Source of the DNA: a virus
Strand: one strand, 5' to 3'
DNA: 23,033 nt
IMG/VR virus record: IMGVR_UViG_3300027833_000229
Span: 1-23,033 of that record
Shown: in pieces, positions 1-7,022 of the stretch
Numbering within the stretch: position 1 is the first letter of the stretch
Layout: each line of letters starts with the position of its first letter
Notes under the pieces: model-generated
What the model saw: the letters and a program-made list of their open reading frames with translations, nothing else
What the model was told of the DNA's origin: nothing
Databases searched by the model: none
Made by a program: the position numbers and the translations under genes

Positions 1-1955
1 CTAATAACAATAAAATCACCAGTTGTTAAACCGTGTGCTACAGAAGTTATAGTTAATCCTGTACCTGAACGAACCCAACTTAAACCACCTTCTACGTTAC
101 CTGAAGACATTACTTGAGATGAGTTACTACCAGCAGTTTGTATATATCTAACTACTGGGTTATATGAAGCACCACCACCACCTGCGATAGTTACTGTTAC
201 GTCATCTACGCTAGTTGTAGCTACTACTCCAGCTCCTACAAAATTGATTTGAGCTACATCGGTAGTTAAAGAAACACCTTCATCTTGAACAGTTATTGAT
301 TGTCCTGTACCTGATGTACCTGATGAACCTGAGCTACCATCAATACCTGATGTACCTGAAGAACCGCTTGAACCTGAAGTACCTGAAGTACCTGAAGAAC
401 CGGATGAACCATCGATACCTGAAGTACCTGATGAGCCACTTGAACCCGAAGTTCCTGATGAACCTGATGTACCTGAAGTACCTGAAGAACCTGAGCTACC
501 TGAAGTACCTGATGAACCTGAGCTACCGCTTGTACCTGATGAACCACTTGAACCCGAAGTACCTGAGCTACCTGATGAGCCTGAATCACCTACACCTACA
601 ACTTTAACCGCATCAAACGAAAAGTTAATTGGAGTAAAATTAACAGTTGCCCCACCAGTTGTTCTTTTAAAGTAAACACCTAGGGTATCACCAGAAGATA
701 AATCAACTAGCTCTGTCATACCAAATGAACCAATAACTCCAGAATCAAACTCCCTTCTAACTTCAGTAGATGCTATTGGGGAACCGTTTAGATAAACAAC
801 ACACCATACCGCTGTATTATTAGTGTCTACTGATAAAGATAATTGAATATTTAGTTGGTATACTCCTGGGTAAGTAATGTTTGGTGAAAGTGTGCTTGCG
901 GTTGCACCCGTACCTACTACACGAGTCATACCGTTTATTTCTCCAAGTGTATCAGTGTTCCAACCTGAGTATGTGTTTAATGTTAATGCTCTTGCTGATC
1001 CGTTTGTCTCAAATATTTGTCCATATGCTACACCACCAGTAACCGTACCTGATGTACCTGAAGTACCTGATGAACCAGATGAACCATCTGTACCTACACC
1101 TGAAGTACCTGATGAACCGCTTGATCCGTCTGTTCCTACACCTGAGGTTCCTGATGAACCAGATGTACCTGAACTGCCTGAGCTACCATCAGCACCTGAT
1201 GTACCTGATGAACCTGAGCTACCATCAGCACCTGATGTACCTGATGAACCTGAGCTACCATCTGTACCTACACCTGAAGTACCACTTGATCCTGATGAAC
1301 CGTCAGCACCTGCAACTCCTGAAGTACCACTTGATCCTGATGAACCATCAGCACCTGCAACACCTGAAGTACCTGAAGAGCCTGAAGAACCATCTACACC
1401 TGAGGTACCTGAAGAGCCGGATGAACCCGCTGCACCTGCAACACCTGATGTACCTGAAGAACCTGATGAGCCGTCTATACCTGAAGTTCCTGAAGAACCT
1501 GATGAGCCGTCTATACCTGAAGTTCCTGATGAACCTGATGAACCATCAGCACCTGAAGTACCTGATGAACCAGATGAACCATCTGTACCTACACCTGAGG
1601 TACCTGATGAACCACTTGAACCATCTGTACCTACACCTGAAGTACCTGATGAACCAGAACTACCCGCACCACCTGATTGATCTACCCATTGGGTATTATA
1701 GTTAGTACCATCAATTTTAGATAATACCTGACCTACAGTACCTCCTACTGGGACACCTTGTCCTGAAGTACCAGAACTACCGGAACTACCAGAGCCGCCG
1801 CCTCCTCCGGAGCCAACTTCTATGATATTACCATTAGATTCCTTTAAAAATAGACCTTCGTCTCCTAGCGAACCAGAAGAAAAGATAGCAACATTCCCAT
1901 TGGCTGGGTTTGATACATCACTTCCTGAGGTATTTAGTATATTAATTTGAGCCAC
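1..1955 (-). CDS. Collagen-like tail fibre protein with C1q-like domain (C-terminus beyond window)
   Basis: The frame is open from a GTG at 1955 to the window edge, about 651 codons, so the C-terminus is missing. GTG is chosen because an in-frame TAA lies five codons upstream and the product then starts [11 protein letters not shown], like the MA starts of its neighbours. Order of domains: N-terminal adaptor-like part (1-93) with a short GSS linker; a Gly-X-Y tract rich in GSS and GTS (about 94-303); a beta-rich domain (about 304-452) with the segments [22 protein letters not shown] and SGDTLGVYF, resembling C1q/TNF jelly rolls; a second Gly-X-Y tract (about 454-552); then a segment with VQDEGVSL and INFVGAGV, seen in many phage fibre proteins. 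The triplets lack proline. The inferred role is a trimeric receptor-binding or decoration fibre. It follows the neck and tail-completion genes and has its own promoter-like motif. Confidence 0.85.
   Translation of the reverse strand, partial: MAQINILNTSGSDVSNPANGNVAIFSSGSLGDEGLFLKESNGNIIEVGSGGGGGSGSSGSSGTSGQGVPVGGTVGQVLSKIDGTNYNTQWVDQSGGAGSSGSSGTSGVGTDGSSGSSGTSGVGTDGSSGSSGTSGADGSSGSSGTSGIDGSSGSSGTSGIDGSSGSSGTSGVAGAAGSSGSSGTSGVDGSSGSSGTSGVAGADGSSGSSGTSGVAGADGSSGSSGTSGVGTDGSSGSSGTSGADGSSGSSGTSGADGSSGSSGTSGSSGTSGVGTDGSSGSSGTSGVGTDGSSGSSGTSGTSGTVTGGVAYGQIFETNGSARALTLNTYSGWNTDTLGEINGMTRVVGTGATASTLSPNITYPGVYQLNIQLSLSVDTNNTAVWCVVYLNGSPIASTEVRREFDSGVIGSFGMTELVDLSSGDTLGVYFKRTTGGATVNFTPINFSFDAVKVVGVGDSGSSGSSGTSGSSGSSGTSGSSGSSGTSGSSGSSGTSGTSGSSGTSGSSGSSGTSGIDGSSGSSGTSGTSGSSGSSGTSGIDGSSGSSGTSGTGQSITVQDEGVSLTTDVAQINFVGAGVVATTSVDDVTVTIAGGGGASYNPVVRYIQTAGSNSSQVMSSGNVEGGLSWVRSGTGLTITSVAHGLTTGDFIVI
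300..596 (-). repeat. Collagen-like Gly-X-Y repeat tract 2
   Basis: About 33 consecutive Gly-X-Y triplets, nearly all GSS or GTS with occasional GID, run without a register break. At DNA level this is a degenerate 9-base periodicity. It codes for the second stalk of the fibre protein. Confidence 0.85.
1047..1675 (-). repeat. Collagen-like Gly-X-Y repeat tract 1
   Basis: About 70 Gly-X-Y triplets ([15 protein letters not shown]). Blocks reading GVGTDG add two residues and shift the register, so the triple-helix phase is interrupted several times. Longer DNA units are visible: a 36-base tandem at 1177-1248 and a 45-base unit repeated around 1280-1370, signs of recent repeat expansion by recombination or slippage. 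Confidence 0.85.
1177..1248 (-). repeat. 36-base perfect tandem duplication
   Basis: Positions 1177-1212 and 1213-1248 are identical, and a third copy begins at 1249. The unit codes for twelve residues (four Gly-X-Y triplets including GAD), so copy number can change without breaking the reading frame. Confidence 0.85.
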
Positions 1956-1970
1956 TGCGAGTAAGTTTTA

Positions 1971-1981
1971 TTATAAATATT
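1971..1981 (-). promoter_or_regulatory. Late-promoter-like motif upstream of the fibre gene
   Basis: The minus strand reads AATATTTATAATAAAA, ending 15 bases before the GTG start of the fibre gene. The same core recurs before six other genes in the window. Function as a phage late promoter is inferred. Confidence 0.5.
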
Positions 1982-2011
1982 TTAATTTCTTGTCAAAAAA
2001 TATGAGTTATA

Positions 2012-2329
2012 TTAAGTTTGGTCTCCCCCTACTTCTATTAACCCTTCGTTATATATAGTACCTTGGTTTTCTAAAATATCACCAACATAAAGTTGGGAAT
2101 TAGCACGTGTTACCGTGCCATTTGGAAGTTGGATTTGTGGGCCAAGTTCCATAATTAAAGTTCCAGCTACTGTTAATCTGTAAGTAGATATACTGGTGTT
2201 GGATGATACAATAAATGATGCTCCTGGGAGGATTATTCTAGGAATAGATGCTCCGTATGCCGTGGAATTATTACTCCCATTGGCAAATGAATTTACTGAT
2301 ACTTGATCTAAAAATCTTACATTAGCCAT
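2012..2329 (-). CDS. Small beta-rich virion protein, hypothetical
   Basis: A 105-residue protein that I do not recognise. It is rich in Ser, Asn, Thr, Ile and Val in alternating patterns typical of beta structure, with segments such as YRLTVAGTLIMELG and LENQGTIYNEGLIEVGG that look like turns of a repetitive beta solenoid. It has no signal peptide, membrane segment or cysteine. Its ATG overlaps the TAA of the gp15-like gene as TAATG, so translation is probably coupled to tail-completion protein synthesis. Lying between gp15 and the long fibre gene, it is most likely a small tail, fibre-base or head-decoration protein; this comes from position and composition only. Confidence 0.7.
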   Translation of the reverse strand: MANVRFLDQVSVNSFANGSNNSTAYGASIPRIILPGASFIVSSNTSISTYRLTVAGTLIMELGPQIQLPNGTVTRANSQLYVGDILENQGTIYNEGLIEVGGDQT

Positions 2330-3303
2330 TATTCTTCGTCATTTAGTCTTTTACGTGTATCAACATTTTCAGATAAACGGTTTCTACCATCTTCTGTAAC
2401 TTGAGGATCCGGGTTATATATATCTGGATTTGAGGTAGTCTCTAGTGAAAATACAATTTTTGATTTTGAGTTGTACTTTTTAATAGAGCTTAATTCCTTT
2501 TGTATAGCATCCGGTATTATATACCCATACATATTAATGTTAAATGTACTCCTAACAGAACGATCTTCACCTTTTGCTATTTCATTTACTGTATTGAAAC
2601 TATCAATACGAGCCATAAACTTATAACGGTCTGGATTACCCCAATACGCATCTGACGCGTATTCAACTGCTTCTATTATTTTATTGAGTTGGTCTACGTA
2701 ATATGTTTGAATAATAACACTATATTCCAAATTAACATAATCAGGAACCACATTTGCTACAAACTGTTTTGTTTGGTCTCTATTATTTAATGCGTTAAAA
2801 TTAGAATAAAAGTTTTTATCATTATATTGTTTCATCCAACCCGTATATAGGTTAGGTTGATTAGCGTCTAATTTATTTGTTAGAGTTCTATTTTTCGTTA
2901 ATGAATTACGTTTAAATAAAATTATAGGTGACATTATAGCACCATTTTTATCTCTATAATATCCATCTTTTTGTACTGCTTTCCACCTTTCAGGTGAACC
3001 ATATATAACAGGTACTGCTATTCTTTCCCCGTTTTGGATTACTGTAGGACGTATTACATTTTCAAAATAATAGAAAATGGCTTCATCTATATCCTGTAGC
3101 CCAACTGTAAAATCTTTATACGTGTCTCCTTTACGAGACATCTTTTCTGAGCGATTAAATGATATACCTGCTTGATTTAGGTTAGGATCAGTAGAGTATT
3201 TACCAGATCCATTAGGGTTACCAGCTTCAACATAACTGGGGGTTTGTAAACCTTCGCTAAGTTCTCTTTGTGATTTTGGTATGGGTTTTCTTTGCTTAGC
3301 CAT
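2329..3303 (-). CDS. 15: Tail sheath stabilizer / tail terminator, gp15-like
   Basis: A 324-residue protein resembling T4 gp15 (272 residues), which caps the finished contractile tail and joins it to the neck. Matching features: N-terminal IRPTVIQNGERIAVPVIYG, where T4 has a similar VPITYAS segment; a central beta segment LEYSVIIQTYYVDQLNKI followed by an EAVEYA helix; and the late NINMYGYIIPDAI, where T4 has a FEVNGWMYPP segment. The first 50 or so residues (KPIPKSQRELSEG) are extra and the tail end is polar. The start overlaps the preceding stop as TAATG. The order gp13-gp14-gp15 is as in T4, which supports the call. Assignment is from remembered similarity, not a search. Confidence 0.75.
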   Translation of the reverse strand: MAKQRKPIPKSQRELSEGLQTPSYVEAGNPNGSGKYSTDPNLNQAGISFNRSEKMSRKGDTYKDFTVGLQDIDEAIFYYFENVIRPTVIQNGERIAVPVIYGSPERWKAVQKDGYYRDKNGAIMSPIILFKRNSLTKNRTLTNKLDANQPNLYTGWMKQYNDKNFYSNFNALNNRDQTKQFVANVVPDYVNLEYSVIIQTYYVDQLNKIIEAVEYASDAYWGNPDRYKFMARIDSFNTVNEIAKGEDRSVRSTFNINMYGYIIPDAIQKELSSIKKYNSKSKIVFSLETTSNPDIYNPDPQVTEDGRNRLSENVDTRKRLNDEE

Positions 3304-3869
3304 TAAAATCTTTCTAATTGAATTTGTACTTTATCTGCTGGTACGTAATGAGTTTCACATATTACTGAAACATTATAACCAAATCTGTTTAAATCAGATT
3401 CTAGTGGGTTAACACCATTGTCATCTTTAAAATCATATGCTGGATCTTTACCTACAAAATATTGACTTATATTAACAGTATCAATCTGGAAGTATGATTG
3501 ATGATACATTATAATATCTCCTACTTCAGTTACTAAATTAGCACCATGAGGGTTATCATTATCTTCTTCACAACTGCCTGATGTAGATGCTAATAAATCG
3601 TCTTTTAAGAATTTAAATGTTGGGTTCCAATTAAAATTAGGCCCAAATTCACTTTCAGGGTATTGTTGGCTAGGAGTTTCAATTAAACAATATAATAATA
3701 CTGGTGGGTGGTAATACTTTTCAGTAGAAGCTTCGCCATATAGGTTTACTTGCGTTTCATCCAAATCATATTTGTACAAAACACATTGTTGGGAAATAAT
3801 GTCGTGCATTAATTCCCTATTAATATTTCTAAAGAGACTCATGTCTCTGGCTCCACCGTATAATGCCAT
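3303..3869 (-). CDS. 14: Neck protein, gp14-like
   Basis: A 188-residue protein placed between gp13-like and gp15-like genes, where T4 has gp14 (256 residues), the neck protein that with gp13 seals the filled head and docks the tail. Sequence similarity to T4 is faint: the stretch GDIIMYHQSYFQIDTVN followed by a FVGKDPAYD segment resembles gp14's GDLIYFPMDNSLFEINWV region. The N-terminus (FRNINRELMHDIISQQCVLYKY) is an amphipathic helix followed by strands. Both ends overlap neighbours as TAATG, so the three neck and tail-completion genes form one coupled set. Position carries more weight than sequence here. Confidence 0.6.
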   Translation of the reverse strand: MALYGGARDMSLFRNINRELMHDIISQQCVLYKYDLDETQVNLYGEASTEKYYHPPVLLYCLIETPSQQYPESEFGPNFNWNPTFKFLKDDLLASTSGSCEEDNDNPHGANLVTEVGDIIMYHQSYFQIDTVNISQYFVGKDPAYDFKDDNGVNPLESDLNRFGYNVSVICETHYVPADKVQIQLERF

Positions 3870-5032
3870 TATCCTACAAAGATTGTCATTGGTACCCTAT
3901 CTAATTCACTTTGCATTGCTGTTGATTCTGCTTGTTTTCTTTCTAATAACTTTTGTCTAGAAGTGTCATCAAAATAAGCTCGTAATCTATCTACTAATGC
4001 GTTTTTATCTGATGTGGCTGATGTTAATAAATCAGCTTGGTTTAATGTTACTTCCGCTCCTGGAATTGGTACTGAAGTGTATTTACCTCTTACGTAACCT
4101 AATATTTCTTTAGATAACGCCAATGTATACTCAAATATCCAACTTCTACCTACAGAATTGATACTATCGTAATCAATATTTCTGTAAGGGACTTGAGATA
4201 TGTTAGATATAGCATTTGGGTTTATATCTATAGCAGCACAATCTACGTCAGATTTAAGCATGTACTCAAACCATAAGTTATCACCATTTTCAGCGTTGGT
4301 TGGAACTGGGAATATTCTTAATTTATTATTAATTAATTGGAAGGTATAGTTAGCAAATAAAACATTTCTAAACATTTCAATACCTTGGATCATTTGTAGA
4401 TCCATACTTAAAGGTGTCATTAAAAATGAATTTGCTCCGAATCCTGCCATTCCAGATGCTGCTACTGCACCCATACCCATAGCACCACCCATAAAACCTC
4501 CAAATACTTCAGAACTTGCTGGACGTGGTTCATAGAATATTCTCATAATATCAACATCACTACCAGTTAAACCTACTGATGATGCCCAATCGTCTAAATT
4601 ATAATCTTGAATGCTTGATGTAAGGACAATATTACCTTTATACCAATCTACATCACCACCTACACCTGCCCAGGTTCCATATTGTTCTGAGAGGTCTACT
4701 ATTGTTCTTAAATTAGGGGTAACAATAGCGTCTTGAAAGTTTACATTACTATTCTCATAAGAATAAGGAGCACCTTCTAAAGTTAAATAATCTTCTCTCT
4801 GTTTGTAAGCGAATAATTCGTTAGAATAAACAGTAACTGCTTCCTCAAAAGCAGTATAGAAGTTTATGTCTTGTAATTCAACGTTTTCAATTGGGAAACC
4901 TAAACGTAGACCACAAAATTTAGATACTTTATCAGCATCTCTTTGGAAGTCTGGATTATAGTCATAAAAACCAAATGGAGTATCTCCAGGTGCAAAGGAT
5001 GATGAACCGGGCCAAATAGGAATGTTTGCCAT
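3869..5032 (-). CDS. 13: Neck protein, gp13-like
   Basis: A 387-residue protein, longer than T4 gp13 (309), belonging to the neck proteins of T4-like phages that bind the portal vertex after packaging. Recognisable parts: DTPFGFYDYNPDFQRDADK near the start, LGFPIENVELQDINFYTAFE at about 45-64, and near the end ALSKEILGYVRGKYTSVPIP with the following EVTLNQADLL, which is strongly typical of the family. An unusual Gly/Met/Ala-rich stretch (about 178-200, GGFMGGAMGMGAVAASG) sits between the beta-rich parts and may be a flexible or hydrophobic loop. A promoter-like motif lies nine bases upstream, just after a terminator, so the gene probably starts a transcription unit. Confidence 0.8.
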   Translation of the reverse strand: MANIPIWPGSSSFAPGDTPFGFYDYNPDFQRDADKVSKFCGLRLGFPIENVELQDINFYTAFEEAVTVYSNELFAYKQREDYLTLEGAPYSYENSNVNFQDAIVTPNLRTIVDLSEQYGTWAGVGGDVDWYKGNIVLTSSIQDYNLDDWASSVGLTGSDVDIMRIFYEPRPASSEVFGGFMGGAMGMGAVAASGMAGFGANSFLMTPLSMDLQMIQGIEMFRNVLFANYTFQLINNKLRIFPVPTNAENGDNLWFEYMLKSDVDCAAIDINPNAISNISQVPYRNIDYDSINSVGRSWIFEYTLALSKEILGYVRGKYTSVPIPGAEVTLNQADLLTSATSDKNALVDRLRAYFDDTSRQKLLERKQAESTAMQSELDRVPMTIFVG

Positions 5033-5041
5033 ATCTTTTTG

Positions 5042-5052
5042 TTATAAATATT
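5042..5052 (-). promoter_or_regulatory. Late-promoter-like motif upstream of gp13-like gene
   Basis: The minus strand reads AATATTTATAACAAAAAG, ending nine bases before the ATG at 5032. It directly follows the T-run of the terminator at 5053-5082, which leaves no room for a usual -35 box. Function is inferred from recurrence. Confidence 0.5.
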
Positions 5053-5082
5053 AAAAAAAGGGGCTCCAATCAAGAGCCCCTT
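5053..5082 (-). terminator. Rho-independent terminator after the 5106-5609 gene
   Basis: Positions 5058-5066 (AAGGGGCTC) pair perfectly with 5074-5082 (GAGCCCCTT) around a seven-base loop. On the minus strand the stem is followed by a run of T, and it lies 23 bases after the stop codon at 5106. The run of A before the stem on the minus strand is weak, so minus-strand termination is favoured. Confidence 0.85.
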
Positions 5083-5105
5083 AAATTAAATGTGTGAGTT
5101 TGATA

Positions 5106-5609
5106 TTAAGGGTTGAATATCATTAAATATCCTGAACCACTAGCGGATCCACCTCCACTACCTGATATCCATAATGAACCAGTTATATTTGGTTCTGTTG
5201 TAGGTAGAGATTCCATTGTTATTCCACCTATAAACTTAGCTGAACCGGATTCATTGTTTGATTGAGTTACTGATAGTGTATAACCAAAACCAGGGGCATC
5301 TTCTCCATACCCCATATTAGTATTAGTACCTTTTATATTAGCATCATCATACACAGTTAAATCATCTCTAACTATTATATCTCTTGAAAAATCTACTGTA
5401 CCTGAGACCTGGAATTGAACATATGCACCATTATCTACATCAATTATTACTGATGAACCTGTTACATATAATGGTCCATCAATAGTTGTTGAACCTGATA
5501 CTATTAGTGAACCTGTAATAGATTGTGATCCTGTAAAATGTGCAAAATTTGCATCCAACTCATCTATGGTTAGAGCTGAACCTTTTACGTTTCTGTATGT
5601 TAATGCCAT
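5106..5609 (-). CDS. Small fibre-like virion protein, hypothetical
   Basis: A 167-residue protein. The start MALTYRNVKGSALTIDELD followed by ANF is the short N-terminal signature seen in many phage fibre or structural proteins, and it is followed by Gly/Ser/Thr-rich strands (ITGSLIVSGSTTIDGPLYVTG) of a beta-helical fibre. The end is Ser/Gly-rich (SGSGGGSASGSG). No enzyme motif is seen. Together with the next upstream gene it forms a pair of small virion genes between PhoH and the neck cluster, and a terminator follows it. A promoter-like motif lies 12 bases upstream and overlaps the stop of the 5631-6167 gene. The inferred role is a tail fibre, whisker or decoration protein; the exact role is unknown. 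Confidence 0.75.
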   Translation of the reverse strand: MALTYRNVKGSALTIDELDANFAHFTGSQSITGSLIVSGSTTIDGPLYVTGSSVIIDVDNGAYVQFQVSGTVDFSRDIIVRDDLTVYDDANIKGTNTNMGYGEDAPGFGYTLSVTQSNNESGSAKFIGGITMESLPTTEPNITGSLWISGSGGGSASGSGYLMIFNP

Positions 5610-5621
5610 GATCTTATTTTA

Positions 5622-5632
5622 TTATAAATATT
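5622..5632 (-). promoter_or_regulatory. Late-promoter-like motif upstream of the 5106-5609 gene
   Basis: The minus strand reads AATATTTATAATAAAATAAG, ending 12 bases before the ATG at 5609. It overlaps the TAA stop of the upstream gene, so the motif is kept even where there is almost no intergenic space. Confidence 0.5.
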
Positions 5633-6167
5633 ATGAAGAAGCTACAACGTATTCTAGTTGTATACTTCCGCTGTAAGTTAAATCGTTATCACCTGCTTTT
5701 GCTTTAATCTCACTCATGTAAGTAAAATCGTCAAAATATTGTTTATCTGCATATGTTTCCTCTACATAATCAGCTGTTGAAGAAGCATCAAATACATCAT
5801 TACTTAATATAAGTGATTTACCTGGGTCTACTTTAAATACTACTGATTCTGCATTTTCTTTAATAATATAAATGCTTGCGAACTTATCACTAAATGGGTA
5901 ATTAGTGATTCTAATATATTTAACGTTAGCGTTTACAAATGAACCTGGAGTTTGTTCTTGTTCTGAACCTACAAAATCTATGATACCAATACCTGAACCA
6001 CTCCAATCGGGTTGGATTACATCAGTTCTAGTAACATAGTTGTTTATACCACATACCGTAAATTTATTAAACGATTCCTGAACGTTATAATTAGGGAGAA
6101 TAATAGATTCTTGGATAGTTACATCCAAACAGCCAGTAGGTGGGGTTTTAGGAGGACAATTTGCCAT
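5631..6167 (-). CDS. Hypothetical virion-associated protein
   Basis: A 178-residue protein that I do not recognise. It begins MANCPPKTPPTGCLDVTIQE, with two cysteines and a Pro-rich stretch, then alternates short beta-like segments (FTVCGINNYVTRTDV, NVKYIRITNYPF, FASIYIIKENAE, SVVFKVDPGKSLILS) before an acidic aromatic patch and a final strand SIQLEYVVASS. The composition fits a globular beta-sandwich virion protein. It has no membrane segment. It lies between PhoH and a fibre-like gene, with a promoter-like motif 11 bases upstream of its ATG. A head decoration or tail accessory protein is the likeliest role, inferred from context only. Confidence 0.7.
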   Translation of the reverse strand: MANCPPKTPPTGCLDVTIQESIILPNYNVQESFNKFTVCGINNYVTRTDVIQPDWSGSGIGIIDFVGSEQEQTPGSFVNANVKYIRITNYPFSDKFASIYIIKENAESVVFKVDPGKSLILSNDVFDASSTADYVEETYADKQYFDDFTYMSEIKAKAGDNDLTYSGSIQLEYVVASS

Positions 6168-6178
6168 GCTTATTTTAG

Positions 6179-6189
6179 TTATAAATATT
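6179..6189 (-). promoter_or_regulatory. Late-promoter-like motif upstream of the 5631-6167 gene
   Basis: The minus strand reads AATATTTATAACTAAAATAA, ending 11 bases before the ATG at 6167. It lies in the short gap after the PhoH stop codon. Confidence 0.5.
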
Positions 6190-6202
6190 AGAAGAAATAT
6201 TA

Positions 6203-6934
6203 CTATTTACGTTTATTACTAGAACCTGAAGTACCTAAATCCAATCCATTTTCTTCGGCTTCATCGTATAAGTTAATTAAATCTTCAACAATAGGATCTC
6301 TATGGTTAGTTACTAAAGAAATACCTACCATGTTTTTAATCTTACGTGCTGCTGTATATAAAAATCTAAATCCAGAGTCGCGTTTTGACTTTAAATCCAC
6401 TTGGTGATCATCACCACACACAATCATTTTAGAACGTAAACCAATACGAGTAACAATCATTTGCATTTGTTCGTGTGTAACGTTTTGAGCTTCATCCACG
6501 ATAACAACACTATCTAAGAATGTTCTACCACGCATAAAACTAACAGGAACAATCTCTATTGCACCATCTGATATAAGTTTCTCGATTTTAACCTTATCAT
6601 ACAGGGCATACATATTTTGATAAATAGGCTGCACCCATGGGTCCATCTTCTCGCGGAGATCACCCGGTAAAAAGCCGATTTCTTCCTTACTCACAGTAGG
6701 TCGCGTTATGATTATTTTATCGCATTCTCTCATGAATAATTTCTCAAGTGCGATTTGACAAGCTAGTAAAGTTTTACCTGAACCTGCTGAACCTGCTAAT
6801 AGAGTAATTGTACTTTTAAGGATTTTAGCTTTTGCTTCTTTTTGTTCCTCGTTTAATGTAATTTTAAACTTGATGGGAGTTTTAGGTTTACGTTTTTCAC
6901 GGAATACCTCATCATCATGATGCTTTTGAGCCAT
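6203..6934 (-). CDS. phoH: PhoH-like P-loop ATPase
   Basis: A 243-residue single-domain PhoH-family ATPase. Visible motifs are the Walker A GSAGSGKT (48-55), the PhoH-specific IITRPTVSKEEIGFLPGDL (from 75) and VQPIYQNM, then FMRGRTFLDSVVIVDEAQN (about 133-151), which includes Walker B, and a late GDDHQVD. The family binds and hydrolyses ATP and is thought to act on RNA. It is common in phages, where its role is unsettled and phosphate starvation is only one proposal. The C-terminus ends in a polar GTSGSSNKRK tail. It sits between the capsid terminator and small virion genes, so it appears to be expressed with late genes. There is no clear Shine-Dalgarno; a variant of the promoter motif lies upstream. 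Confidence 0.93.
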   Translation of the reverse strand: MAQKHHDDEVFREKRKPKTPIKFKITLNEEQKEAKAKILKSTITLLAGSAGSGKTLLACQIALEKLFMRECDKIIITRPTVSKEEIGFLPGDLREKMDPWVQPIYQNMYALYDKVKIEKLISDGAIEIVPVSFMRGRTFLDSVVIVDEAQNVTHEQMQMIVTRIGLRSKMIVCGDDHQVDLKSKRDSGFRFLYTAARKIKNMVGISLVTNHRDPIVEDLINLYDEAEENGLDLGTSGSSNKRK

Positions 6935-6957
6935 AATATAGAACTTTTAGTTGTTTA

Positions 6958-6968
6958 TTATACATATA
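6958..6968 (-). promoter_or_regulatory. Variant promoter-like motif upstream of phoH
   Basis: The minus strand reads TATATGTATAATAAAC, differing at two positions from the recurring AATATTTATAATAAA motif, 23 bases before the phoH ATG. It abuts the T-run of the capsid-gene terminator, as the exact motif does at 5042-5052. Confidence 0.35.
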
Positions 6969-6996
6969 AAAAAAAAAGCCCCGCTTTCGCGGGGCT
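6968..6996 (-). terminator. Rho-independent terminator after the major capsid gene
   Basis: A perfect eight-base stem (6977-6984 AGCCCCGC with 6989-6996 GCGGGGCT) with a four-base loop is followed on the minus strand by about nine T. It lies 26 bases after the capsid stop codon and separates capsid transcription from phoH. Confidence 0.92.
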
Positions 6997-7022
6997 TAAT
7001 TTTTCCTATTTTAGGTTATTTA

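Noticed and set aside
293-607. Short frames on both strands across the second repeat tract
   Set aside because: Low-complexity shadows of the Gly-X-Y tract, rich in Val-Gln or Tyr-Leu repeats with no domain.
1047-1675. CRISPR-like array of 36-base repeats
   Set aside because: The repeats are tandem without spacers, degenerate and code for Gly-X-Y triplets within a continuous reading frame.
877-1680. 267-codon plus-strand frame with Pro/Glu/Asp/Val repeats
   Set aside because: It is the antisense of the collagen-like repeat; the repetitive GGT/TCA codons give a stop-free opposite strand. No start context, and the minus frame has coherent domains on both sides.
1971-1981. Plus-strand T4 late promoters (TATAAATA) driving antisense transcription
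   Set aside because: All copies lie at minus-strand gene starts and no plus-strand genes exist in the window; the minus-strand reading explains position and spacing better, although antisense use is not excluded.
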